Below are positions 54,885-62,906 of a stretch of 64,000 bases of DNA, piece after piece. Source of the DNA: Lentilitoribacter sp. Alg239-R112. GTDB lineage: Bacteria > Pseudomonadota > Alphaproteobacteria > Rhizobiales > Rhizobiaceae. The stretch's first letter is position 1. Each line of letters opens with the position of its first letter. The position numbers were made by a program, and so were the translations under genes. Location: contig NZ_LS999833.1 of the NCBI RefSeq assembly GCF_900537175.1, forward strand, positions 1,736,001-1,800,000, given 5' to 3'. The notes below the pieces were generated by a model. That model made no database searches. It was not told the origin of the DNA and saw only the letters and a program-made list of their open reading frames with translations.

Positions 54885-54921
54885 TATTTTCACGATTAAT
54901 TCTAGTATTTTCGTGAAAATA
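54885..54921. promoter_or_regulatory. Perfect 11-bp inverted repeat, candidate GntR operator
   Basis: TATTTTCACGA (54885-54895) and TCGTGAAAATA (54911-54921) with a 15-base centre. A third TTCACGA half-site occurs at 54857-54863. Midway between the divergent GntR and HIBADH-like genes. Confidence 0.6.
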
Positions 54922-54974
54922 GAGTATTTTCAACAAAACACATTCCGTAACGCATCTTATAGAGGGAAAACAAC

Positions 54975-55871
54975 ATGGCAGACCAAACAATAGGATTTAT
55001 CGGCTTAGGCCTTATGGGTGCAGCTATGGTTGATCGTCTTCTTTCTAAAAATCATAAAGTTATCGTGTTGGGCAACAAGTCCCGCAAAGGCATAGAAGCA
55101 GCTTTAGCCAAGGGCGCAACAGAAGCAAATTCTGCAAAGGAACTTGCCTCTGCCAGCGATATAGTCATGCTATGTATGGGTACATCTGATCATGTTGAGT
55201 CTCGCATGTTAGGTGACAACGGCGTGATTGCAGGCTTAAAGCCAAACACCGTCGTCGTTGACTTCGGCACATCGCTGCCCAGTTCCACCAAGATGCTTGG
55301 CGAAAAGGTAGCGGCCGTCGGCTCTCATTATCTGGATGGCCCGCTTGGCCGTACCCCTTCTCATGCTATGGAAGGAAAATTAAATATTATGGCCGCCGGC
55401 GATAAAACCGCTTACGATAGAATTGAACCGGTATTAAATGATCTGGGTGAAAATGTTTTTCACCTTGGTGAACTTGGAACAGGTCATACAATCAAACTCT
55501 TCAATAACTTCCTTGCCATGACAACAGCGTCCGCTATGTCAGAAATCTTCGCGATGGCTGCAAAATCCGGCGTTGACCCTCAAAAAGTTTATGATGTCAT
55601 GTCGGCTGGGCCTCTTCATTCCATGATGATGGATTTTATCAAAGCATATGCGATAGATGGCAATCCTGAAAATCTAGCGTTCAGCATCAAAAACGGTTCA
55701 AAAGATATTGGCTACTACGGTCAGATGGCAGAAGATCTGGGTGTGGACAGCATCATGTCAAAGGCAGCCAAAAATGCGATGAGCGCAGCTATCGAAGATG
55801 GTTATGCAGATAATCTTGTTCCCGAAATGGTCACGTTCTTTAAACAGAAATATAGCGTGACTGATAGTTAA
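54975..55871 (+). CDS. NAD(P)-dependent 3-hydroxyacid dehydrogenase (HIBADH family)
   Basis: 298 residues. Rossmann motif GFIGLGLMGAAMVDRL at 7-22, substrate-binding DGPLGRTPSHAMEGKLNIMAAG near 120-141 and the catalytic-lysine helix GHTIKLFNNFLAM near 168-180. Such enzymes oxidise 3-hydroxyisobutyrate, reduce tartronate semialdehyde, or act on related 3-hydroxy acids; which applies here is open. Divergent from and likely co-regulated with the sugar-acid cluster. GAGGG precedes the ATG. Its stop codon is inside a hairpin shared with phoB. Confidence 0.9.
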   Translation: MADQTIGFIGLGLMGAAMVDRLLSKNHKVIVLGNKSRKGIEAALAKGATEANSAKELASASDIVMLCMGTSDHVESRMLGDNGVIAGLKPNTVVVDFGTSLPSSTKMLGEKVAAVGSHYLDGPLGRTPSHAMEGKLNIMAAGDKTAYDRIEPVLNDLGENVFHLGELGTGHTIKLFNNFLAMTTASAMSEIFAMAAKSGVDPQKVYDVMSAGPLHSMMMDFIKAYAIDGNPENLAFSIKNGSKDIGYYGQMAEDLGVDSIMSKAAKNAMSAAIEDGYADNLVPEMVTFFKQKYSVTDS

Positions 55872-55889
55872 GGGTATTTACCCTTAACT
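55866..55889. terminator. Shared hairpin over two convergent stop codons
   Basis: AGTTAAGGGT (55866-55875) and ACCCTTAACT (55880-55889) form a perfect ten-pair stem with an ATTT loop. The left arm contains the TAA of the HIBADH-like gene and the right arm ends in the stop of leftward phoB, so one palindrome serves both ends. Confidence 0.75.
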
Positions 55890-56590
55890 TAATCATCCTG
55901 ATCAAGAGAATAACCAAAACCTCTGATCGTGCGTACTGGATCAGATTTTCCATTTTGTTTAAGCGCTTTACGCAAGCGTCCGACATGAACGTCCACTGTG
56001 CGCAGATCGATATCGCTGTTTATACCCCAAACACGGTCCAACAGTTGCTCACGACTCCAAACACGGCCAGGCTTTTCTAGTAGGAACACCAATAATCGAA
56101 ACTCGGTCGGCCCCAATTTAACGGTGTCATCACCATAATTGACACGATGGCGTTCCAAATCGACATTAATTTCCTTGTATGAAAGTACTTGTGTTGATGT
56201 GCTCGGACGACTACGCCGTAACAACGCGCGAACCCGTGCCATTAACTCAGATACGGAGTATGGTTTTACCATGTAGTCATCAGCGCCTGTGTCTAGACCG
56301 CGGATGCGATCAGATTCTTCACCGCGCGCAGTCAACATAATCACAGGCGTATCAGATGTGTCTTTGCGTCGTTTCAACTGTCTGCAAACTTCAATACCCG
56401 AAACATTAGGAAGCATCCAATCAAGCACGATGAGATCAGGACTAGATTCTTCAGCCGCCAACAGGCCTTCATCGCCATCCATTGCGCGAACAACAGAAAA
56501 ACCTTCTTTTTCAATATTATAAGCCAAAAGCTCCATTTGCGCTGGCTCATCTTCGACAACCAAAATTTTGGCAGTACCGAAATCAGACAT
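55889..56590 (-). CDS. phoB: Phosphate regulon response regulator PhoB
   Basis: 233 residues, OmpR class. Receiver domain 1-120 with phospho-acceptor Asp57 in LIVLDWMLP, acidic pair VVEDE near 11-15, Thr in MLTARGEE and Lys in YMVKPYS; winged-helix DNA-binding domain about 130-230 (GPTEFRLLVFLLEKPGRVWSREQLLDRVWG; DVHVGRLRKAL; TIRGFGYSL). Last gene of the phoR-pst-phoU-phoB block, 17 bases after phoU. Expected to bind the Pho box at 61624-61651. Confidence 0.96.
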   Translation of the reverse strand: MSDFGTAKILVVEDEPAQMELLAYNIEKEGFSVVRAMDGDEGLLAAEESSPDLIVLDWMLPNVSGIEVCRQLKRRKDTSDTPVIMLTARGEESDRIRGLDTGADDYMVKPYSVSELMARVRALLRRSRPSTSTQVLSYKEINVDLERHRVNYGDDTVKLGPTEFRLLVFLLEKPGRVWSREQLLDRVWGINSDIDLRTVDVHVGRLRKALKQNGKSDPVRTIRGFGYSLDQDD

Positions 56591-56607
56591 GACTTTTCCT
56601 ATCTAGA

Positions 56608-57327
56608 TTAACCGTCTAACTCGACTGTAATTGACGATGTCACATCACTCTTGGGGCGATCGTCATCCGGCAATTCACCGCTAACCATATAATGAACTTG
56701 TTCAGCGATGTTCGTCGTATGATCACCCATTCGTTCAAAGTTCTTGGCAATAAACAATAAGTGCATGCAAGATGTAATATTACGCGGATTTTCCATCATG
56801 TAGGTCAATAATTCACGGAAGAGCGTATTGTGCATGAGGTCAACTTCCTCATCTTTAGCACGCCATAGATTTGCCATCTCAATATCCCGAGACACGTATG
56901 CATCGACCACGCCGCGAACCATTTCCTGTACAATTGCACTCATACGCGAGATTGTTTCAGACGACGATCCTAATGAGATAACTTCATTGACCACCGAAGC
57001 GCGTTTGGCAACATTCTTTGCATAGTCACCAATACGTTCAAGATTGCTGACCATTTTCAACGCCACAACAACGGCACGCAGGTCCTGAGCCATTGGCTGC
57101 CGCTGCACTAGCACTCTGATCGCCATATCGCTAATCTCAATCTCAAGAGCATCAACCCTTTTATCAGAAGCGCGAATACTTGAAACAAGCTCAATGTCGT
57201 GTTTTAGAAGACACGTTACGCAATCGTTGACCTGTGCTTCAACCAATCCCGCCATTTCAAGCACGAGGCTCTCAATCGCCTTTAAATCTGCGTCAAACGA
57301 TGTGACAATATGTGGATCATTCACCAT
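56608..57327 (-). CDS. phoU: Phosphate transport system regulator PhoU
   Basis: 239 residues: two three-helix PhoU domains (about 10-105 and 115-215) with metal-site motifs DYAKNVAKR in the first and FERMGDHTTNIAEQVHYMV in the second. It couples PstSCAB state to PhoR and limits Pi uptake. GGAG seven bases before the ATG at 57327 selects this start over a GTG 12 bases earlier. Directly downstream of pstB, 11 bases. Confidence 0.96.
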   Translation of the reverse strand: MVNDPHIVTSFDADLKAIESLVLEMAGLVEAQVNDCVTCLLKHDIELVSSIRASDKRVDALEIEISDMAIRVLVQRQPMAQDLRAVVVALKMVSNLERIGDYAKNVAKRASVVNEVISLGSSSETISRMSAIVQEMVRGVVDAYVSRDIEMANLWRAKDEEVDLMHNTLFRELLTYMMENPRNITSCMHLLFIAKNFERMGDHTTNIAEQVHYMVSGELPDDDRPKSDVTSSITVELDG

Positions 57328-57338
57328 AATTTTCTCCA

Positions 57339-58160
57339 CTAACCAATACGGCCAGTAATATAATTTTCTGTACGTTCATCTTTAGGGTTTGTGAATATCT
57401 GGTCTGTATCGCCATGTTCAACGAGGTTACCCAAATGAAAGAATGCGGTTTTCTGTGATACTCGAGCGGCTTGCTGCATTGAATGAGTCACAATAATAAT
57501 TGTAAAGCGCTCACTCAACTCGTCAATGAGCTCTTCAACTATGGCTGTTGCAATGGGATCAAGCGCAGAACACGGCTCGTCCATTAAAAGTACTTTAGGT
57601 TCAATCGCTATCGTTCGTGCAATACATAGCCGTTGCTGTTGACCACCTGAAAGACCGTTGCCAGGCTGGTCTAAACGGTCACTGACCTCATTCCACAAAC
57701 CCGCACGTTTCAAACTTGTTTCAACGATATGATCAAGCTCATCTTTGGATTGCGATGTTCCATGGATACGGGGACCATAGGCAACATTGTCATAAATAGA
57801 TTTAGGAAACGGGTTGGGTTTTTGAAACACCATTCCAACGTGAGCACGTAAGGCAACAACATCAACATCTTTGGCATAGATATCATGATTTTCAATCAGA
57901 ATTTCACCTTCGACCCGCGCAATGTCAACAAGATCATTCATACGGTTGATGCAACGCAAAAATGTGGATTTACCGCAACCGGACGGGCCGATAAGTGAGG
58001 TAACCTGATTTTTTGCAAAATCTATACTTACATCTTGCAAAGCTTGTTTTTCACCATAAAAAACCCGTACATCTTTGGCTTTGATAATCGGCCCATTCCC
58101 CATGAGCGCGTCTTCGACTTCCGCCATTTTTTTCTCACTCTCGACAGTATTATTTAACAT
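57339..58160 (-). CDS. pstB: Phosphate ABC transporter ATPase PstB
   Basis: 273 residues with a 30-residue N-terminal extension before the ATPase core. Walker [11 protein letters not shown]-loop [20 protein letters not shown], signature [16 protein letters not shown], Walker [17 protein letters not shown] and the His switch [14 protein letters not shown]. Peripheral inner-membrane subunit of the high-affinity Pi importer. GGAG six bases ahead fixes the ATG at 58160; an upstream in-frame TTG is unlikely. Confidence 0.97.
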   Translation of the reverse strand: MLNNTVESEKKMAEVEDALMGNGPIIKAKDVRVFYGEKQALQDVSIDFAKNQVTSLIGPSGCGKSTFLRCINRMNDLVDIARVEGEILIENHDIYAKDVDVVALRAHVGMVFQKPNPFPKSIYDNVAYGPRIHGTSQSKDELDHIVETSLKRAGLWNEVSDRLDQPGNGLSGGQQQRLCIARTIAIEPKVLLMDEPCSALDPIATAIVEELIDELSERFTIIIVTHSMQQAARVSQKTAFFHLGNLVEHGDTDQIFTNPKDERTENYITGRIG

Positions 58161-58177
58161 TGTCCGCTCCAATCAAC

Positions 58178-59437
58178 CTAGAACCTACGCTCAAATTTCC
58201 GGCGCACAATCACGGCAAGTATATTCATTAAAACAAGGAAAACCAAAAGAACGATAATAGCAGCAGAGGTTTTTTCCATGAACCCCCGTTGCGGCGCATC
58301 AGCCCAAAGGAAAATCTGTACAGGTAAAGCCGTTGCAGAATCCATTATGCCTTTTGGTACATCCGCGATAAAGGCCACCATACCGATCATAAGCAATGGT
58401 GCCGTTTCACCCAAAGCTCTTGCCATACCCACAATTGCACCAGTTAACATGCCAGGTAAAGCCAATGGTGCTACATGATGGAATGTTGTTTGTATATTGC
58501 TGGCACCCAACCCAAGAGCTGCTTCCCGGATGGATGGCGGAACCGCGCGAAGAGCAGCACGGGACGCAATAATAATTGTTGGCAGCGTCATCAAGGCAAG
58601 CACCATGCCACCGACGAGCGGTGATGAACGAGGCAGCCCAAAAAAGTTTAGAAAAATAGCGAGTCCTAGAAGTCCAAATACAATTGACGGAACCGCTGCA
58701 AGATTATTGATGTTTACTTCAATAAATTCGCTTACTCGATCCTTCTTCGCAAATTCTTCAAGATATATTGCAGCCCCCACGCCCACAGGGAAGGAAATTG
58801 CAAAACAAATCAGAAGCGTAAATGCCGATCCCATTAAAGAACTTAATATACCGGCAAGTTCCGGCTCTCTTGAATCTCCATTTAAGAAGAAACGTGTATT
58901 AAATTGACGAACGATCTGGTTGTTTTCTGAAAGTGAATCGACCAAACCAATTTCCAAGTCACTAAATTTGCGACGATTTTCAGCTAAAGACGTATCCACA
59001 CTGCCTTTGAAAAACAAATCAACGTCATCTGAAGCCAGAAGCCAAACATCTGTAACGCCGCCTACAACTTGCGGATTTTGTAATACAAATTGTTTTAACT
59101 CTAAACTCGCATCAGGGCTCAAAATTCCATATAATTTCCGGCGGTCTTTGCGCTTCTTAATATCTGGAAAACGGTCTTTTAAGGCGTCTTTCACAATAGT
59201 CGAGTATTTTGCTTTCGCCAGATTTTCTGGATCCACATTGTCAGGACCAAGATCAACACTTATCTGAATAACGCTTTCGCGCAATGCACCAGAACCGGTC
59301 CAGGCAATTGACCCAACCATGACGATAAGAAAGCCAATTGCAAATACAATTGCAGCTAGCCCACTAAATTTGAACCTAGCCTCAGATGCACGACGACGCT
59401 TAAGTTCAGGCGCTTGGGAAGAGAATAAATTAGTCAT
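58178..59437 (-). CDS. pstA: Phosphate ABC transporter permease PstA
   Basis: 419 residues. One N-terminal helix (about 27-48) is followed by a 150-residue extracytoplasmic insertion of DUF3333 type (about 55-195), then the five-helix permease core with the EAA loop AALRAVPPSIREAALGLGASNIQTTFHH near 314-341. The insertion is usual in alphaproteobacterial PstA and absent from the E. coli protein. Overlaps pstC by eight bases, indicating coupled synthesis of the two channel subunits. Confidence 0.95.
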   Translation of the reverse strand: MTNLFSSQAPELKRRRASEARFKFSGLAAIVFAIGFLIVMVGSIAWTGSGALRESVIQISVDLGPDNVDPENLAKAKYSTIVKDALKDRFPDIKKRKDRRKLYGILSPDASLELKQFVLQNPQVVGGVTDVWLLASDDVDLFFKGSVDTSLAENRRKFSDLEIGLVDSLSENNQIVRQFNTRFFLNGDSREPELAGILSSLMGSAFTLLICFAISFPVGVGAAIYLEEFAKKDRVSEFIEVNINNLAAVPSIVFGLLGLAIFLNFFGLPRSSPLVGGMVLALMTLPTIIIASRAALRAVPPSIREAALGLGASNIQTTFHHVAPLALPGMLTGAIVGMARALGETAPLLMIGMVAFIADVPKGIMDSATALPVQIFLWADAPQRGFMEKTSAAIIVLLVFLVLMNILAVIVRRKFERRF

Positions 59438-60398
59438 ACTGCTCTCGGAAATGATTGACTATCTTAAGTGCAATAACATTCAGCACCAGCGTGATAACAA
59501 AGAGGAAAAGGCCCAGCGCGAAAGCGGACAGGGTTTTAGCGCTGTCAAATTCTTGATCCCCTGTAAGCAATGTCACAATCTGCACTGTAACTGTTGTAAC
59601 AGCTTCAAATGGGTTTAGAGTAAGGTTTGCCGCAAGACCCGCCGCCATAACAACAATCATCGTTTCGCCAATAGCGCTTGATGTGGCCAAAAGCAAACTA
59701 CCTGCAATACCGGGGATCGCAGCTGGTAACACAACATTGCGAACCGTTTCAGCGTGCGTTGCGCCCATACCTAATGAGGCATCACGCAATGATTGAGGAA
59801 CCGAGTTAATCACATCATCAGATAAAGACGACACCAATGGAACGACCATAATGCCCATAGCAATACCAGCGGCCAATGCACTTTCAGATGATATTTGAAA
59901 CCCAACTGCTGCGCCACTATCGCGAATAAAAGGCGCGATCGTCAATGCAGCAAAAAATCCATAAACCACAGATGGAATGCCCGCCAGCATCTCTAGGAGA
60001 GGTTTGGCTATCGCACGTGTTCGCTTGCTGGCAAATTCTGCAAGATAGACAGCGGAGGCAAGGCCAAGTGGGGTGGCGATAAGCATCGCAATAAAACTAA
60101 TAAGCAACGTACCTGTAATGAGCGGAACAGCACCAAACGCGCCACTTGACCCGACAACTTCTGCCGTAATGGCTGTTTGAGGGCTCCAGTGAAGCCCGAA
60201 AAGAAAATCGGTAATAGGTACTTGCTTGAAGAAACGAATAGTCTCAAAAATAAGAGACATAACAATTCCGATTGTAACCAAAATCGCGACTGAAGAACAG
60301 GCGACCAACAAAGTTAAAATGGCTGCATTACCAAAACCGGAACGTTTCTTAACAAAAGGATTTGCGCCTATTTGAAATTTGGATTGGACATCGCTCAT
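59430..60398 (-). CDS. pstC: Phosphate ABC transporter permease PstC
   Basis: 322 residues with six predicted helices and the EAA loop SVPQSLRDASLGMGATHAETVRN near 214-236; SAVYLAEFASKRTRAI and GFFAALTIAPF are typical. The length matches the short E. coli-like form and not the longer form with an extra N-terminal part that I recall from several Rhizobiales. Lies 98 bases after pstS, behind a stem-loop, so it is probably expressed at a lower level than pstS from the same message. Confidence 0.95.
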   Translation of the reverse strand: MSDVQSKFQIGANPFVKKRSGFGNAAILTLLVACSSVAILVTIGIVMSLIFETIRFFKQVPITDFLFGLHWSPQTAITAEVVGSSGAFGAVPLITGTLLISFIAMLIATPLGLASAVYLAEFASKRTRAIAKPLLEMLAGIPSVVYGFFAALTIAPFIRDSGAAVGFQISSESALAAGIAMGIMVVPLVSSLSDDVINSVPQSLRDASLGMGATHAETVRNVVLPAAIPGIAGSLLLATSSAIGETMIVVMAAGLAANLTLNPFEAVTTVTVQIVTLLTGDQEFDSAKTLSAFALGLFLFVITLVLNVIALKIVNHFREQYD

Positions 60399-60453
60399 GG
60401 GTCAAACATTCATGCCAGAATTGAAATAAAATTGAAAAATCAGGAAGGAAAAC

Positions 60454-60480
60454 TGCGGGGTTAATATCTCAAACCCCGCA
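60454..60480 (-). terminator. Intercistronic hairpin between pstS and pstC
   Basis: TGCGGGGTT / AACCCCGCA, nine perfect pairs with a nine-base loop, 17 bases past the pstS stop. The minus strand continues GTTTTCCTTCC. A partial terminator or mRNA-stabilising stem would give PstS in excess over the permease. Confidence 0.7.
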
Positions 60481-60496
60481 ATCAGGTATTTATCAA

Positions 60497-61546
60497 CTAC
60501 ATTGACATTGGAGCTAGATCAGCAACTGTTTTTGCAACAGTAGCACGCTCTTCGTCACCCATTGGGATGAGACCTTTTTCGGTCAGGTAACCTTCGTCAC
60601 CCCATGCTTCGTCATTAGCGAATGCAGCAAGGAATTCTTCCATACCAGGAACTACGCCAACGTGTGCTTTTTTCACGTAGAAGAAAAGCGAACGAGAAAC
60701 CGGGTAGTCGCCAGCGGCAATTTTTTCAAACTCAGGAGCAACACCATCGACAAGAGCACCTTGAAGAACATCTGAGTTTTGATCAAGGAAACTAAAGCCA
60801 AAGATGCCGAACTGAGTTGGTGCAGCCTGTAGCTTTTGTACGATCAAGTTATCATTTTCACCAGCTTCGATGAAAGCGCCATCTTCACGGATTGTGTGGC
60901 AAAGTTGCTTGTAAGCTGATTTGTCAGCTTTCTTAAGGTCTTTGATCCATGAGAAAGACTTACATCCGCCTTCCATAGCAATTTCAACAAACGCAGCACG
61001 CGTACCTGATGTTGGTGGAGGTCCAAGAACTTCAATTTTTGTTTTTGGAAGCTCAGGACGAATGTCAGACCACATCATGTATGGGTTAGCCTGAGTTTTT
61101 CCGTCTTCACCAGCTGGAACATCTTTAGCAAGTGCCAAGAAAACATCCTGAAGTGTTAGTTCAAGAGCATCGCTTTCGCGTGAATTTGCAATAACAATGC
61201 CATCATAACCAATTTTTACTTCAACGATGTCTTTGATACCATTTGCGGCACAATCATCAATTTGTGATTGTTTAATGCGCGCAGAAGCATTTGTGATGTC
61301 AGGGTGAGCTTCACCAACACCAGCACAGAAAAGTTTCAAACCGCCACCAGTACCAGTTGATTCGATAACAGGTGTTGGGAAATCTGTTTCTTTGCCGAAG
61401 CGCTCAGCAACAGTTGTTGAAAACGGGAATACGGTTGATGAACCAACGATACGGATTTCGTCGCGCGCAGAAGCTGCTGCTGTGCTGATTGCAAGTGCAC
61501 ATGCGCCAGCTGCGAATGCAGCAACAAGCTTATTCAATTTTGACAT
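60497..61546 (-). CDS. pstS: Periplasmic phosphate-binding protein PstS
   Basis: 349 residues with a signal peptide (about 1-27, ending AAASA). Ligand-site segments: IVGSSTVFPFSTTVAERFG near 33-51, ESTGTGGGLKLFCAG near 63-77, ITNASARIKQSQ near 85-96 and GPPPTSGTRAAFVEIA near 176-191. It captures inorganic phosphate for PstCAB. AGGAG precedes the ATG. First gene of pstSCAB-phoU-phoB with a three-repeat Pho box 78-105 bases upstream. Confidence 0.97.
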   Translation of the reverse strand: MSKLNKLVAAFAAGACALAISTAAASARDEIRIVGSSTVFPFSTTVAERFGKETDFPTPVIESTGTGGGLKLFCAGVGEAHPDITNASARIKQSQIDDCAANGIKDIVEVKIGYDGIVIANSRESDALELTLQDVFLALAKDVPAGEDGKTQANPYMMWSDIRPELPKTKIEVLGPPPTSGTRAAFVEIAMEGGCKSFSWIKDLKKADKSAYKQLCHTIREDGAFIEAGENDNLIVQKLQAAPTQFGIFGFSFLDQNSDVLQGALVDGVAPEFEKIAAGDYPVSRSLFFYVKKAHVGVVPGMEEFLAAFANDEAWGDEGYLTEKGLIPMGDEERATVAKTVADLAPMSM

Positions 61547-61623
61547 TTGTCTCTCCTGTCAGAAAATTTATGCCGCATCTTAAGTGCGGTGGGTACTCTC
61601 TATAGCTCCTGTTTAACCGTTAT

Positions 61624-61651
61624 ATGACATTCACATGACAGTTATGTGACA
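61624..61651 (-). promoter_or_regulatory. Pho box of the pst operon
   Basis: On the minus strand TGTCAC (61651-61646), TGTCAT (61640-61635) and TGTCAT (61629-61624) repeat with an exact 11-bp period, the spacing of PhoB-bound direct repeats. A -10-like TATAGA follows 19 bases downstream (about 61599-61604), so the last repeat replaces the -35. Confidence 0.9.
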
Positions 61652-61676
61652 ATGGACAAATATGGAAGTTGTGGAG

Positions 61677-62726
61677 CTATTTTTCACCGATAGGTAAGAA
61701 TATGGTAAACGTCGAACCGGCCCCTACTTCGCTTTCAATCTGGAGACGCCCTCGATGTCTGTTTAGAATATGCTTAACAATTGCAAGACCAAGACCCGTT
61801 CCGCCTTTGATTCGAGATCGGCTCTTATCTACCCGGTAGAACCGCTCCGTAAGGCGAGGTATATCTTCAGCAGCAATTCCCGCCCCCTTATCTGAGACAG
61901 AGGCAGCCAATACCCTTCCATCAATCCCGGCAACATGATCCAAGTCCGAAATTTCAATCGAGACTTCTGTATCAAATGCTCCATACTTAATCGCGTTTTC
62001 GATTATATTATGAAAAATCTGTATCAACTCGTCTTCATCACCAAGGATCGTCGTGATTTTACTATTATTCTTAAAGTCGATGCTTTTCTGTTCTTGTTCA
62101 CTAATCGGTGTAAGCGTTGCAATGACTCGCTGCACCAACAGGTGAACATCGACATGACCTGATGGGCGAATGCGCTCCTTACCTTGTAACTTTGAGAGTG
62201 ATAGAAGATCATCAATCAAACGCTTCATCCGGGCTGCCTCTTTATCCATAAGACCTAAGAACCGTTCCCGCGCGCCAGCATCATCTTTTGCCGGCCCGCT
62301 CAGAGTTTCAATAAAACCGGCTAAAGCCGTGAGCGGTGACCTTAACTCATGGCTAACATTAGCTACAAACTCGCTACGCATGAGTTGCGCATCCCTTATT
62401 TGCGATACATCCTCAAACGTAAGTGCCACGCGGGTCTCATTTGAAGCCCCCTGCCCCACAGAATTAATATTGATCTCAAACGTCGCAGAAGGCGAGGCTC
62501 CTATCGTAATTTCAACCCGCCGTTCACCTTCTCCATTCATCACCGCATCAATAGCCGCAAGGCAATCTGGTTGACGAACAATACGAACAAATGATTCTCC
62601 AACAACAGAATCACCAAATTTTTTCTTCGCGGCTTTATTTGCAAACTTAATTCGGCGATTAGCATCAATAATAATTACCAATGCGTTCAAACCATCTAAT
62701 ATTTGGTCAAAACGGCTATTTTCCAA
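61677..62726 (-). CDS. phoR: Phosphate regulon sensor kinase PhoR, without membrane anchor
   Basis: 349 residues: PAS domain (about 5-105), HisKA with SHELRSPLTAL around His126, and HATPase domain with IENAIKYG (N box), DKGAGIAAEDIPRLTERFYRVD (G1/F box) and GGTGLGLAIVKHI (G2). It should phosphorylate PhoB Asp57 when Pi is low. The start is TTG at 62726 with GAG upstream; an in-frame TGA lies two codons before it, so no N-terminal membrane helices can be added. Usual PhoR is membrane-anchored. 130 bases upstream of pstS on the same strand. Confidence 0.92.
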   Translation of the reverse strand: MENSRFDQILDGLNALVIIIDANRRIKFANKAAKKKFGDSVVGESFVRIVRQPDCLAAIDAVMNGEGERRVEITIGASPSATFEININSVGQGASNETRVALTFEDVSQIRDAQLMRSEFVANVSHELRSPLTALAGFIETLSGPAKDDAGARERFLGLMDKEAARMKRLIDDLLSLSKLQGKERIRPSGHVDVHLLVQRVIATLTPISEQEQKSIDFKNNSKITTILGDEDELIQIFHNIIENAIKYGAFDTEVSIEISDLDHVAGIDGRVLAASVSDKGAGIAAEDIPRLTERFYRVDKSRSRIKGGTGLGLAIVKHILNRHRGRLQIESEVGAGSTFTIFLPIGEK

Positions 62727-62771
62727 GTTTCATCTCACTTTTAGATAATTCGATATTCGACACAAATAATT

Positions 62772-62791
62772 TTGAATACGGGAGTATTCAA
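62772..62791. repeat. Perfect 8-bp inverted repeat in the phoR/MFS divergent region
   Basis: TTGAATAC-GGGA-GTATTCAA, 46 bases before the phoR start and 116 before the MFS gene. A possible operator for either gene. Confidence 0.45.
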
Positions 62792-62906
62792 GCGTCACTT
62801 ACAAACTGACTTATAACAACATGCGACTGTTTCCAAGCAAACTATGCCTTAGAAAATATCATTTTTGGTACTGGCTCGAATCTACAGACTCACTTAGTGT
62901 CACCAA

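Noticed and set aside
58497..58907. 136-residue plus-strand frame over pstA
   Set aside because: Antisense shadow with Ser/Pro/Arg-rich composition; pstA on the other strand has intact motifs.
55889..62726. Pho regulon block as a horizontally acquired element
   Set aside because: Gene order, overlaps and base composition match the rest of the window and the standard alphaproteobacterial arrangement.
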